This document shows positions 1-7,696 of a stretch of DNA of 14,747 nt, in pieces (position 1 is the stretch's first letter; each line of letters starts with the position of its first letter). A program made the position numbers and the translations under genes. Below the pieces are notes generated by a model. That model was not told the origin of the DNA. It ran no database searches and saw only the letters and a list, made by a program, of their open reading frames with translations. The DNA is taken from the NCBI GenBank assembly GCA_027577415.1, contig JANBQS010000607.1:1-14747 (forward strand), in the 5' to 3' direction. Source of the stretch: Coemansia sp. RSA 922. Lineage: Eukaryota > Kickxellomycota > Kickxellomycetes > Kickxellales > Kickxellaceae.

Positions 1-1269
1 AATACGTTGTGCCGGCGCGTGGCGGCAGCCACTCCCGGGTATGTAGCCCGGGACATCGTGCGACTCTGCCGACAGGCACTCTTGCGAATGGTTCGCAGTA
101 GCGACCAACTTCAAAGTGCAGACCCGGTCACCGATCTAGCCGAAGATATGACTCGTCTTTCATTAGTTGAGAAGGATACTATTGCTCGTAGCGTAGCATC
201 GATAATGGCTGTGCCTGCATGGCAATGGTTTAGCAGAACGTTGCAAATAGTACGGCCTTCACAGCAGCTGGAATTTGAGAGCGCCAGGCCAGCTAAGCGA
301 TGGGCAGATATTGGCGGATACGAGGCAATAAAGTTGCAGCTGCAGCGATTTGTACGGCTGGCAACATCAGAGACACCGTCACGATTAGGGATTACGCCAC
401 CGTCTGGAATCTTGCTCCATGGGCCGTCTGGATGTGGCAAAACAGCATTAGCGCTGGCAATGATCGGAGAGAGTGCATGCAATGTTATTTTCATTCGGGG
501 GTAAGTAGGGCGATAACGAAACACAAGCTGTCCATGTTACTGGTGCTATATAATTACATAGGCGATATATATGCGTGCTAACTATCATATTGACATAATA
601 TGCACTTTAGATCGGAGCTGTTTTCAAAGTACTTGGGCGAGACTGAGGCGAGACTGCGCCGATTGTTCCATACTGCACGAGCAGCAGCACCGTGTATCGT
701 GTTTATGGACGAGATTGACTCTATTGCTGCAAAGCGTGAATGGTCATCTGTGGAAAGTGGAGGCCCTTCGCTGCGAGTACTGAGTACACTGTTGAACGAA
801 ATGGATGGCGTGCATGAGACAAGCGGAGTAGTCACAGTGGGATGCACCAACCAAGTGTGCAAAATTGATGATGCAATCTTGAGACCAGGTACAGTATCTT
901 TGAGGCATGTTGTAGCTCACTTATGCGATGCTTGTTTTGATGGCTTTGACATAAATCCGCAAAACTTATATTTATTTGTTGTCTTTTTCAATTATGATAG
1001 GGCGGTTTGACCAGCTTGTCGAGGTCCACTTGCCAACAGCAGCTGATCGCACAGGGATTTTGCAAGTGTTAAGTAGTAAGTCGCAAGTGGCGGATGACGT
1101 GAGTATCAGCAATCTGGTCAAGCTGACGGATGGGCTCAGTGGGGCAGGGCTAGAGCAATTGTTTCGCGAAGCAGGGATGTCTGCTATGCGTGCTAGTCGT
1201 CCTGCACTGACCCTAAGAATGCAAGACTTTGCTAATGCTCTTGATAAAGTGCGGGACACAAAAAATTAG
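1..1269 (+). CDS. AFG2-family AAA ATPase, 3' part (5' end outside window)
   Basis: Three exons (1-500, 611-888, 1001-1269) join in frame to 348 residues, and the frame is open to the window edge, so the N-terminal and first AAA domains lie upstream. The start of the fragment reads TPGYVARDI, the lid helix of the first AAA module. A linker and a complete second AAA module follow: WADIGG entry motif, Walker A GPSGCGKT, pore loop region SELFSKYLGE, Walker B CIVFMDEID, sensor-1 region VGCTN, and RPGRFD with the arginine finger. It ends directly after the AAA lid, as AFG2 proteins do. Known AFG2 (Drg1) and AFG2A/AFG2B (SPATA5/SPATA5L1) ATPases release maturation factors from pre-60S ribosomes. The stretch RVLSTLLNEMDGV resembles SPATA5L1 a little more than AFG2A, but I cannot settle the subfamily; CDC48 or NVL/RIX7 are less likely. 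Walker A has S where most members have P. All catalytic residues are present, so it looks functional. Confidence 0.85.
501..610 (+). other. Intron 1 of the AFG2-family gene
   Basis: The donor is GTAAGT at 501, the branch site CTAAC is at 578-582, and the acceptor TTTAG ends at 610. Splicing joins GG (499-500) to A (611) to make a glycine codon and restores IRGSELFSKYLGE across the pore-loop region, which fits the family. Without splicing the frame stops at 502-504. Confidence 0.9.
889..1000 (+). other. Intron 2 of the AFG2-family gene
   Basis: The donor is GTACAG at 889 and the acceptor GATAG ends at 1000. Removal joins G (888) to GG (1001-1002) and restores ILRPGRFDQ, the arginine-finger motif of AAA ATPases. 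I see no perfect CTAAC branch site here, but the join is fixed by the protein motif. Confidence 0.88.
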
Positions 1270-1748
1270 ACAAACCAAACCAATGCTATAATAAGATATT
1301 TCTGCCCATGGGCCAATGGAATACACCATTATCACATACACTGACACAACAAGTGACGATATTGACTCAGCACCAATACCCTCATCTTGTTAGACATATT
1401 GTTGAAAGAGCTATTTCAAGCATTGCATTAATATGCCAGAATATGTATAGTAGAAGGGGTTGTTTCAGAGTCAGCTTAGTAGGCACCATCACACAGGTGC
1501 TTAGATGGAATCAGCCTACCAGTAGCTGACATTCTCTTGCCAACATAATGTAGAGACATAGAAGGAGCACTAACAGTTGATGTGGAAGTACCAGCAGCTC
1601 AGCCAGTAATCCTGGGAGTCAAATGCTGAAATGCCTTGGGAGTATCAACAATGTTGCAAAGACTATCAACAACATGTGGAAAGTTCATAATAGCTGCCTT
1701 GTTCCAATTAAAAAAAACCCACCACTTAGAAGATTTGTAGGATTTTGA
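1270..1748 (-). mobile_element. Decayed transposon-like sequence, outer part of the left repeat copy
   Basis: No intact gene. Read on the minus strand, several stretches look like old coding sequence broken by stops, for example NFPHVVDSLCNIVDTPKAF followed by QHLTPRITG and a stop. This lies directly beyond the left inverted-repeat arm and runs outward from it. Part of it (DTPKAFQHLTP) can be set beside STPRGQHNT in the equivalent place of the right copy, though weakly. The most likely origin is the first ORF of a retroelement, but I cannot name a family. The first few dozen bases are presumably the 3' UTR of the AAA ATPase gene. Confidence 0.4.
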
Positions 1749-1942
1749 TGCTCAGTGATAATATCTGATATTATATTTTGACCTGATCTCTACTGCTTTG
1801 ATCAACGGTGCATCAATCACAAGCAGTAGCACCGTTACTGTTCCCATGAACCAGCAGCCATAGAGTAGTCAGGCAATCACCTTTTATCTTTATACTTTTA
1901 TTTATTTACTAAATAGAGATGTAAGGACTGGTGAACTTAGGC
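1749..1942 (-). repeat. Left arm of a long imperfect inverted repeat
   Basis: The reverse complement of this segment aligns by eye with 2725-2953 over its whole length, with scattered substitutions and one gap of about 27 bases. Shared landmarks are AAGGACTGGTGAACT at the inner end, an ATTTATTTA-type tract, AGGCAATCAC, ACCAGCAGC, AGCAGTAGC, and GATGCTCA at the outer end. The outer end encodes SDIITEHQNPT on the minus strand, matching SDIIIEHRNPT in the right arm; the codon that is ATG in the right copy is ATA here. This is a diverged copy of an unnamed dispersed repeat, not a recent foldback. Confidence 0.75.
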
Positions 1943-2480
1943 ACTTCGCCGCTAATTTAAATTACTCATACTAAAAGCTACAATATTCATTGTACTTTAC
2001 TACATATATTTTTTGGTTTGTATATGTTGTACAGAGTCTTCAGAGCAAGTAAGTACTCACGTAGCTGTTCACTGTCCTGAACTTTTATTAGTTAGTTTAA
2101 CCAAATAAAGTGAAAGTAAAATAGCTAGAATGAAGATGAGAAGAACCTTGAGAAGAAACGGCTCAGGCTCCTGGGGTATGTCCTTTGTGCAGGGGATGTA
2201 AATCCCTCCACATGTTGTGATTGCCAGGGCTGTATCCACATACAACTCCCAGCCAATCCAATACAATCCCTACTCACCTAAGCCCAGTGGTAGTCGTGCT
2301 AAGGCACAGCTAACTACCACAGTATACCATAGTAGTTTTTAGTAAGAGTAATAAAATTAAGAACTAAAAAGAAGATATGAAACAAAAGTGATCAAGAGAA
2401 CTACCCCCATAGTCCCTGGAGCATGGACCTTTAATTAGCTGGCACTCTTCATGAGTATAAACCAAATAACAGAAGTGCTC
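1943..2480. other. AT-rich spacer between the inverted repeat arms
   Basis: No gene is supported. A minus-strand frame (2069-2266) lacks an ATG start and has a hydrophobic stretch near its end. It is short and isolated, and I take it as chance or a transposon scrap. The stretch around 2140-2330 is less AT-rich than its surroundings and could be older inserted material. Confidence 0.4.
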
Positions 2481-2696
2481 AACTGGTCAGCAAACTTGAA
2501 TGGGACCTGGACATGCAAGAACTCATGGTGCCATACAAACGCATGGGACTCCAACCTATGCGGATTCGTACTGGGCATGATGTTCAAGGTGCTGCCAGTG
2601 GCAGAGTGAGAGTGGGCCTGGTACCCACAGGCCTATGAGGGGACCAAGTGGAAAATGTGCCCATGCTGCAATGTGGAAATTGAAACACAGGTGTAG
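2481..2696 (+). mobile_element. Possible non-LTR retrotransposon remnant (C-terminal zinc-knuckle region)
   Basis: One plus-strand frame reads 71 codons with a single internal TGA (2607-2609) before TAG at 2694-2696. It is rich in Trp and Cys and ends with EGTKWKMCPCCNVEIETQV. In many LINE-type ORF2 proteins the C-terminus carries a knuckle of the form CPxC followed by ET, then H and C. The CPCC..ET part is seen here; the H and last C are not, because the frame stops. The 3' flank runs into an AATAAATAAAA-type tract (2761-2775), which could be an old LINE 3' tail. No reverse transcriptase domain is visible. The family call is an inference from this short motif. Confidence 0.4.
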
Positions 2697-2724
2697 GTTT
2701 GGAGTATACAAATAGATATTGGCT

Positions 2725-2953
2725 AACGCCTAGTTCACCAGTCCTTACGTCTTTGTATTTAAATAAATAAAAAAGTAAGTAAAGTTAAAAGTGATTGCCT
2801 AACTAGTCTACAGCTGCTGGTGCGTGGCCCTTATATAGGGCAAATGGTCCGTGGGGCAGTAACAGCGCTACTGCTCATGATCGAGGTGCCATTGATTACA
2901 GCCATTGATATTAGGCACAATAAAAATGTCGGATATCATCATTGAGCATCGAA
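2725..2953 (+). repeat. Right arm of the long imperfect inverted repeat
   Basis: Reverse-complement partner of 1749-1942. It holds about 27 bases the left arm lacks: a short palindrome GCCCT-TATAT-AGGGC at 2827-2841, set between near-identical 10-mers (TGGTGCGTGG at 2818-2827 and TGGTCCGTGG at 2845-2854). An ATG at 2926 opens a 45-codon frame starting MSDIIIEHRNPTTG, stopped by TAA at 3061. The left arm keeps the equivalent residues but not the ATG. Confidence 0.75.
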
Positions 2954-3278
2954 ATCCTACAACAGGAACACTACTTTGCATGCACAGCAAGTCAACTGAT
3001 CCTCGGTCCAGGGGGAATGGCAGTGGAACCAGGGGCACAGAGTACACCAAGGGGCCAGCATAACACCAGACAGGTGATGATGCCACAGGCTGACAGGTGG
3101 ATGATGGTATGACCACTGGGGCCAAGTGCAATGGCCAAATTTGCAAATGCCAATGAAGGGGTGGAAGAAATTGATAGTGAAAGCAACGGACCAGTAGCCA
3201 AGTGGATAGAGCAAGAAGCCAAGGCAAGGACAGCCTGTGTTTTGATACCATGACAATGGTGCTGGGAGACAGCAGAGG
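2954..3278 (+). mobile_element. Decayed transposon-like ORF, outer part of the right repeat copy
   Basis: Plus-strand coding-like sequence continues outward from the right repeat arm but shifts frame and carries stops. In one frame it reads GPSAMAKFANANEGVEEID and ends near KWIEQEAKARTACVLIP before a TGA at 3250-3252. The composition (acidic and polar, no obvious domain) would fit a gag or ORF1 remnant. Open frames on the opposite strand across the same bases lack ATG starts at their ends and are treated as shadows. I cannot assign a transposon family. Confidence 0.4.
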
Positions 3279-3441
3279 TTGTCATGCAGTAATAATCAAG
3301 ATCACTAAATCAGCGGTCTGGGCAAGGGTTTGCGGCTTAGCCGCAGTAGAACTTTGTTATTTAAAAAGAGTTTATTGTTGTCTATGAAATGGATCTCTTT
3401 ATCTCCTCTTTATTTATTCCGAAATACATTCTAGTATCACA
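3279..3441 (+). mobile_element. Possible solo LTR
   Basis: The segment begins TGTCATG and ends ATCACACA, as LTRs do (TG...CA). It contains a TATA-like TATTTAAAAAGAG near 3359-3371 and a CT-rich stretch before the end. A short hairpin TGCGGC-TTA-GCCGCA lies at 3331-3345. No second copy, primer binding site or target duplication could be shown, so this rests on layout alone. It lies about 245 bases upstream of a tRNA gene, a neighbourhood favoured by some fungal LTR elements. Confidence 0.25.
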
Positions 3442-3686
3442 CACTCCTTGACTTTGTCACTTGAGTTGTCGGATCGAGCAATAGCACTGCAGTACTTGCA
3501 AGCGGGCTCGAGGTCGGGAATTAAGTGTGACAGTTTTGTGGCCACTTGGACTGCGACACGAGCCATTAGCCATAATAGCGAAATTGTAGCTCACCAAAAG
3601 ATGAGTCATGGCTCGGTATTGTATTTCCTTTTTAATTTATTAAATAACAGGGCAGTTATAACAAGAGCAGCTAGCTCAAATAATAT
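3442..3686. other. Spacer upstream of tRNA-Arg
   Basis: A plus-strand open frame covers most of this stretch (TTG at 3448 to the stop at 3696) but has no early ATG, no recognisable domain, and runs into the tRNA. The 3450-3600 part is more GC-rich than its flanks. I see no RNA gene or promoter motif I can support. Confidence 0.3.
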
Positions 3687-3762
3687 GGCCTTGTAGCTCA
3701 GCGGATCTTAGAGCGCTCGTTTCCGATGCGAGAAGTCCCAGGTTCGAACCCTGGCTGGGTCA
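3687..3762 (+). tRNA. tRNA-Arg (anticodon CCG)
   Basis: A 76-base cloverleaf without intron. The D arm is GCTC/GAGC, the anticodon stem CTCGT/GCGAG with loop TTCCGAT (anticodon CCG at 3723-3725, reading CGG, Arg), the variable loop AAGTC, and the T arm CCAGG-TTCGAAC-CCTGG. The internal promoter B box GGTTCGAACC is perfect. The acceptor stem GGCCTTG/CTGGGTC has one T:T mismatch at the sixth pair and two G:T wobbles; the discriminator is A. CCA is not encoded, as in eukaryotes. Confidence 0.9.
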
Positions 3763-3768
3763 TTTTTT
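3763..3768 (+). terminator. Pol III terminator of tRNA-Arg
   Basis: Six T residues follow directly after the discriminator base, the usual RNA polymerase III stop. Confidence 0.85.
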
Positions 3769-4547
3769 CATCATCTCTTTTGATGATCCAGATCCATGGA
3801 GTACACCTTTTTGGCCCTGTAAATCGGTCCTTACATGATAAACCCAACCTTAGACTCATATCATCTGAACTAACCCTTGATCACATTCAAAAGAACAGTC
3901 AATGATTGTCATTAGTGATTGAATCACTTTCATCTTCTTTTTGCCCCCCCACCAATAGGCATTCTGTGGTGACAAAACCACGTGATCACATGACACTTGC
4001 GGGAATCAACAGACATATTAAATGGCAAGGACAGAATTTGCGATGGATGCATACAATGATTTAATGTGTATTGGCGGACATGATGGACAACGTTGACAGA
4101 GCTAAACCAGGCCAAGAAGAAATGACACAGATCTAAAATAATTTTATATAAAAAGAGAAAACCCAGTCTCCCTGTTTTTGTGTTTATCCTTATCAATTTA
4201 GTAATAGAAATATTCTATCATCACAATTGCTTTGGCCATTGATAAGATCTATACCCAATACCTCAGTGGATACATGCTTATTAAGCAGCTCATGCCTCAA
4301 ATACTCGAGTAGACAACAGTATTCTATGCCTCTTCATATTCCAAGGTAGTTTTGCCAAGCTTCATGTTCTTTCTGTCCTCACACCTAATTGCTTAATTGG
4401 CTGCTACTATTTTTTATGCATGGCCTTTTTTAGAAGCCAGAAACTCCAGCGGCTTCTATCCTTGATACAGTTGGTATCATTAAAAACACTTTCTTTCATT
4501 AACACATAGCTTTATTTGACACTCTCATAGAGTTATTTAATTGAATC
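3769..4547. other. AT-rich intergenic region before the LEA_2 gene
   Basis: No gene is supported. The stretch about 3992-4224 has LTR-like layout: it begins TGACAC, has a TATA-like TATATAAAAAGAG near 4145-4157, and ends TATCATCACA. The ending and TATA resemble those of the 3279-3441 candidate, but the bodies do not visibly align. CACGTGATCACATGA at 3979-3993 combines an E-box with a second related half and could be a bHLH site by chance. The last 150 bases before 4548 are the likely promoter and 5' UTR of the LEA_2 gene; I see no clear TATA box there. Confidence 0.3.
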
Positions 4548-5303
4548 ATGAAATCTGTTGGTTCTAGTCTTAACTCAGACTCAGGCAACTCGACTCCTAG
4601 AGGGCACCCCCTTTTGCATTTTTGGGCGCTAGCTCTTGGAAAGTTTACTGCGCTTTCTTGGCTTGTGTTTCTGGCACTAGCATTTGTTGTTAAACGCTTT
4701 CAAATTCCTCCAACACTATACCTCGCCAGTGTAGAAAAGCTACAGTTGGATGAAGTGAACATTGGCCAGCAGATCATAGAATTCAGATTGCCACTTCGTG
4801 TCACAGTTTATAATCCAAACCTTGCCGCTGTGTTTATTAAGCAAGTAGAAATAGTTGGACGACTTTCAGGCACAGCGCAAAACATATTTGTGACCACAGT
4901 CAACAACATAACACTTGCGAGACGTGATAATACGACTTTTATCCATGACATTGACTTTTCATATGACATAATGACTGATGAGGGAATGGTTGTGTTTGGA
5001 GATCTGCTGGAAAAGTGCAAAAACCAGCCAGGGTCACCACCACTAGTAATAGACTACTCGCTCAGCGCACAATATTCAGCTCTTGGCTTTGGTGGTGTGT
5101 TGAAGCACAATGAAACGGTACGGCTCATATGCCCGCTCAATATGATGTATGTCACTCTCCAGGGGTCACTAGATGGCATACACAGACAAACTACACGACT
5201 TGTGGTAGGATCGATAGACTTGGCTGCACAGGTAGTTGATAGCTCGATTAAATTGCTGGGCCAGTCACTTGGAATTTTGAACATCTTTCAAGAATATACA
5301 TAA
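4548..5303 (+). CDS. LEA_2 (WHy-like) domain single-pass membrane protein
   Basis: A single-exon frame of 251 residues. ATG at 4548 is the first in frame, with TGA just upstream at 4542-4544. A polar N-terminus of about 25 residues is followed by one hydrophobic segment (about 29-48, ALGKFTALSWLVFLALAFVV) and then a beta-rich domain. The stretch FRLPLRVTVYNPNLAAVFIK (79-98) carries the NPN motif typical of LEA_2/WHy domains, in which strands pack around Asn-Pro. Sequons NIT (120), NTT (128) and NET (188) sit after the membrane segment, which suggests a type II protein with the domain in the lumen. Fungal LEA_2-like proteins are mostly uncharacterised and some are vacuolar. The specific role is unknown. 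It converges on the next gene with only 41 bases between stop codons, so 3' UTRs should overlap. Confidence 0.7.
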   Translation: MKSVGSSLNSDSGNSTPRGHPLLHFWALALGKFTALSWLVFLALAFVVKRFQIPPTLYLASVEKLQLDEVNIGQQIIEFRLPLRVTVYNPNLAAVFIKQVEIVGRLSGTAQNIFVTTVNNITLARRDNTTFIHDIDFSYDIMTDEGMVVFGDLLEKCKNQPGSPPLVIDYSLSAQYSALGFGGVLKHNETVRLICPLNMMYVTLQGSLDGIHRQTTRLVVGSIDLAAQVVDSSIKLLGQSLGILNIFQEYT

Positions 5304-5344
5304 TTATCCTAATATATATTTACTGTCACGAATAGAAATGTCCA

Positions 5345-7429
5345 TCAAATCCCAGTGTGAGATAGCTCAAAACCACTGCGAAGACGTTTGCGATGCTTTC
5401 TTCCGCCTCCCTCGGTATCGCCTTCCTCCTTGCGAACCACATAGCGCGATGCTGACTGCGCTCCAACATCGGCTGCAGACCCAATTTGGTGCTCAGGAGT
5501 AATTTGGGGTGGCAGCAGATGCTCAATGCCGCTCCTCTTCCCTTGCTCGGGTGTGCCACTTGCACGCTGAGCTGCAGCAGTGGTAGCAGCAATATTCCTA
5601 GGTGACAGGACTGTTTGGGGCGGTGGCCGGCGAATTATTCCCCGCGTTGAACCAGGCGTGCCTGAGGTGCCAATATCATGTCGGCGGCGATGAGGTCGGC
5701 CTCCTCCCTCGATATCGCCTTGTACCCAGCCAGACACGTACTTTGGCTTTTCGATTTTAGAGTTCTCGCCAGTTTGCGACTTTGGCGTGGTCATTGCGCT
5801 GTCGCTCAGCGCATGCAGGGGTTTTGACGACTGCGAATTTGCACCTTCGTCATCAGTGCTAACAGCAATTGCATTACTCGTCGTCACCGATCCCGAGGCT
5901 AAAGCAAAATCCAAGACTGGCGGGGGTTTGGTGTTTTGTATACTGTCTCGTACCTGCTTGTTATGTCTAGCCGATAGCATTGCGCTCGGCGATGTTACCA
6001 CAACAGTGTTTTCCATGTCCACGTTTTCGTCATCGAGCATTGACGCGCTAAAGCGACTGACATGCTCTGGATGGGACGGAGTCTTTGCGGGTGTAGCGTT
6101 CAATGCAGATTCATTGCTCCTCTGCCGCTTGACGTAGGCGTGCTGCGACGGCGACATTTCGACATCACTGGCTTCAGAGACATTGTCAATATTGACTAGG
6201 GATGTCTGCCGAGCACTAATCGGGGTATATGCGTTAGGCAAGGCCAAGCGCAGCCGTGAGCCCTCACTTTGGAGCCTGGCCAAAGGAGTATCTGCTTGCA
6301 TTGGCGTCATTGAGCTCGTCCCAGCATGAGGCGCGTATGCCAAGAACGGTTCGGTTGAAGGCGGATCGGGCGTGGTGACATTCAGCCGCTTTGCACAGCT
6401 CGCATCAGAGGTCGCAGGATTATCACATTCGACTTGGTCGGGGATTGCAAAAAACGCTGGTGGAATATTGCCTGTCTGGCGAATGTCATTGTAAAGATCG
6501 AGCGTCGGCGAGTCCAAATAGTCGATTGCCGCTCTCAGGTATTTGCTCAAGCAATCGCTAAAGTAGTGTGGCGAGCAGCGCTCTAAAAGCTCTGCCTGCG
6601 AGTCTTCAAATGACCCTACCAGTGCGCGCAGACTTTTCCAATTCGAGTCAAAATCTGCAATAAAACCTCCGTTTACTGCCTTCCACAAGGACGGGTAAAG
6701 CACAGCGCGGTTGGAAGCGGCGGGACTAACATGCTCAAAAGCCGACAAAACCTGCTTTGGCGAGTACTCGCCAAACTGGTGGGCAGATAATCCCAGCTGC
6801 CCAAGCAAGTCCCCTAGCAGGCGGTACCAGAGCTCGCCTACCATCAACGGGTCAGTCGGGTCACGGTTTTCGACCTGTAAATATGAAATCTGAGCAGAGA
6901 GCAATAGGAACATCTCCACCAAAACCCGGGGCGACTCGGCTGGGCGGATCAGCGACCAAATGTAACAGTCGTCTGACGAGCTCAATGCTGGATCGTATCT
7001 CTCCACAGTCGGAGAGCGAATCGCGGTGCAATAGTCTTGCGCATTCGAGCGGTGCGAGGCGCGCTTGGTCGCAATAGGGGAGGCCAGGACATCCGAGAAG
7101 CATATGCGCAGGAAATCTAAAATGCGCGATCTTACGCGAAGACACTCTGATGGCTCGTTGGCCTTAGTGCGCAAGCGCAGCATGTCGACAATACTGAACG
7201 TGCTCTGTATCTTTGGCTGGAGCGCTGCCAGCTCGTCGTACAAGCATTCCAATTCAGCCGAAAAGTCAGTCTCGTTTGCGCCCGCCTCGTGTATGCGCTC
7301 GTAAGTACGCCCCAGACGCGTGCGCAGATCAAGCTTGGTTAGTGCGTGTCTGACAGCCTGGTTGACAAACGAGTCCAGCAGCATTATTTGGCCATGAGCA
7401 ACGACCCAGAATTGGTCCAAGGACGCCAT
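5345..7429 (-). CDS. Unrecognised 694-residue protein with duplicated GDxEGGGRxHR motif
   Basis: ATG at 7429 is the first in frame; the frame runs open further upstream to a GTG at 7642, but that extension is Phe/Leu-rich pyrimidine-tract sequence typical of a 5' UTR. Residues 1 to about 380 look folded and mostly helical (MASLDQFWVVAHGQIML..., with regular Leu spacing). About 380-694 is Ser/Thr/Pro-rich and probably disordered, with many SP and TP sites (for example TPAKTPSHPEH). Two C-terminal elements share one pattern: YVSGWVQGDIEGGGRPHRRR (G-D at 571-572) and YVVRKEEGDTEGGGRKHRKR (G-D at 670-671, just before the C-terminus). Their basic tails could serve as nuclear localisation or nucleic-acid-binding signals. 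I recognise no family. Possible roles (chromatin, kinetochore or cell-cycle protein) are guesses from the disordered SP/TP-rich tail only. Confidence 0.8.
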   Translation of the reverse strand: MASLDQFWVVAHGQIMLLDSFVNQAVRHALTKLDLRTRLGRTYERIHEAGANETDFSAELECLYDELAALQPKIQSTFSIVDMLRLRTKANEPSECLRVRSRILDFLRICFSDVLASPIATKRASHRSNAQDYCTAIRSPTVERYDPALSSSDDCYIWSLIRPAESPRVLVEMFLLLSAQISYLQVENRDPTDPLMVGELWYRLLGDLLGQLGLSAHQFGEYSPKQVLSAFEHVSPAASNRAVLYPSLWKAVNGGFIADFDSNWKSLRALVGSFEDSQAELLERCSPHYFSDCLSKYLRAAIDYLDSPTLDLYNDIRQTGNIPPAFFAIPDQVECDNPATSDASCAKRLNVTTPDPPSTEPFLAYAPHAGTSSMTPMQADTPLARLQSEGSRLRLALPNAYTPISARQTSLVNIDNVSEASDVEMSPSQHAYVKRQRSNESALNATPAKTPSHPEHVSRFSASMLDDENVDMENTVVVTSPSAMLSARHNKQVRDSIQNTKPPPVLDFALASGSVTTSNAIAVSTDDEGANSQSSKPLHALSDSAMTTPKSQTGENSKIEKPKYVSGWVQGDIEGGGRPHRRRHDIGTSGTPGSTRGIIRRPPPQTVLSPRNIAATTAAAQRASGTPEQGKRSGIEHLLPPQITPEHQIGSAADVGAQSASRYVVRKEEGDTEGGGRKHRKRLRSGFELSHTGI

Positions 7430-7696
7430 CGTCGGTAAATGAATGACAAAGTGCTGACAGATGAAAGTGAGAAGTAAAAAAAAGAGAGATAGATTCGGTA
7501 GAATGAACGGCGACAAGCTCTTTAATCGGATAATGTATAAAATAATTGACAAAGAGGTTAGAGTACAAAAAATATCGAAAAAGAAAAAAAGAAAAAGCAG
7601 GAAGAAACGCGCGCGCGTAGGCGCGTGAGTCTGTCCGGCCACTACACCAAAGATCTATAAACCGAGCCCTCAACTCCCAGTAAACAAGATCCGATG
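7430..7696 (-). promoter_or_regulatory. Promoter and 5' UTR region of the 694-residue protein gene
   Basis: This 267-base gap separates the stop of the OXLD1-like gene from the next start on the same strand. On the minus strand it is strongly pyrimidine-rich around 7560-7610, a common feature near fungal transcription starts. A GC-repeat (CGCGCGCG near 7610) lies upstream. No clear TATA box was found in the right orientation. Confidence 0.35.

Noticed and set aside
2868..3285. Overlapping minus-strand open frames of 97-127 codons
   Set aside because: Three frames are open at once over the same bases, and the plus strand there carries peptide similarity to the left repeat copy, so these are shadows of decayed plus-strand coding sequence.
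3448..3696. Plus-strand open frame of 82 codons
   Set aside because: It lacks an early ATG, has no domain, and overlaps the first bases of the tRNA gene.
3914..3928. Short palindrome AGTGATT-G-AATCACT
   Set aside because: Seven-base stems in AT-rich spacer are expected by chance, and no neighbouring feature gives it a role.
3979..3993. CACGTGATCACATGA, possible bHLH double site
   Set aside because: It lies more than 550 bases from the nearest start codon and a single short palindrome of this kind is common by chance.
7430..7642. N-terminal extension of the 694-residue protein (71 residues from a GTG)
   Set aside because: It has no ATG and is dominated by Phe, Leu and Ile encoded by a pyrimidine tract, as expected of a 5' UTR that happens to be open.
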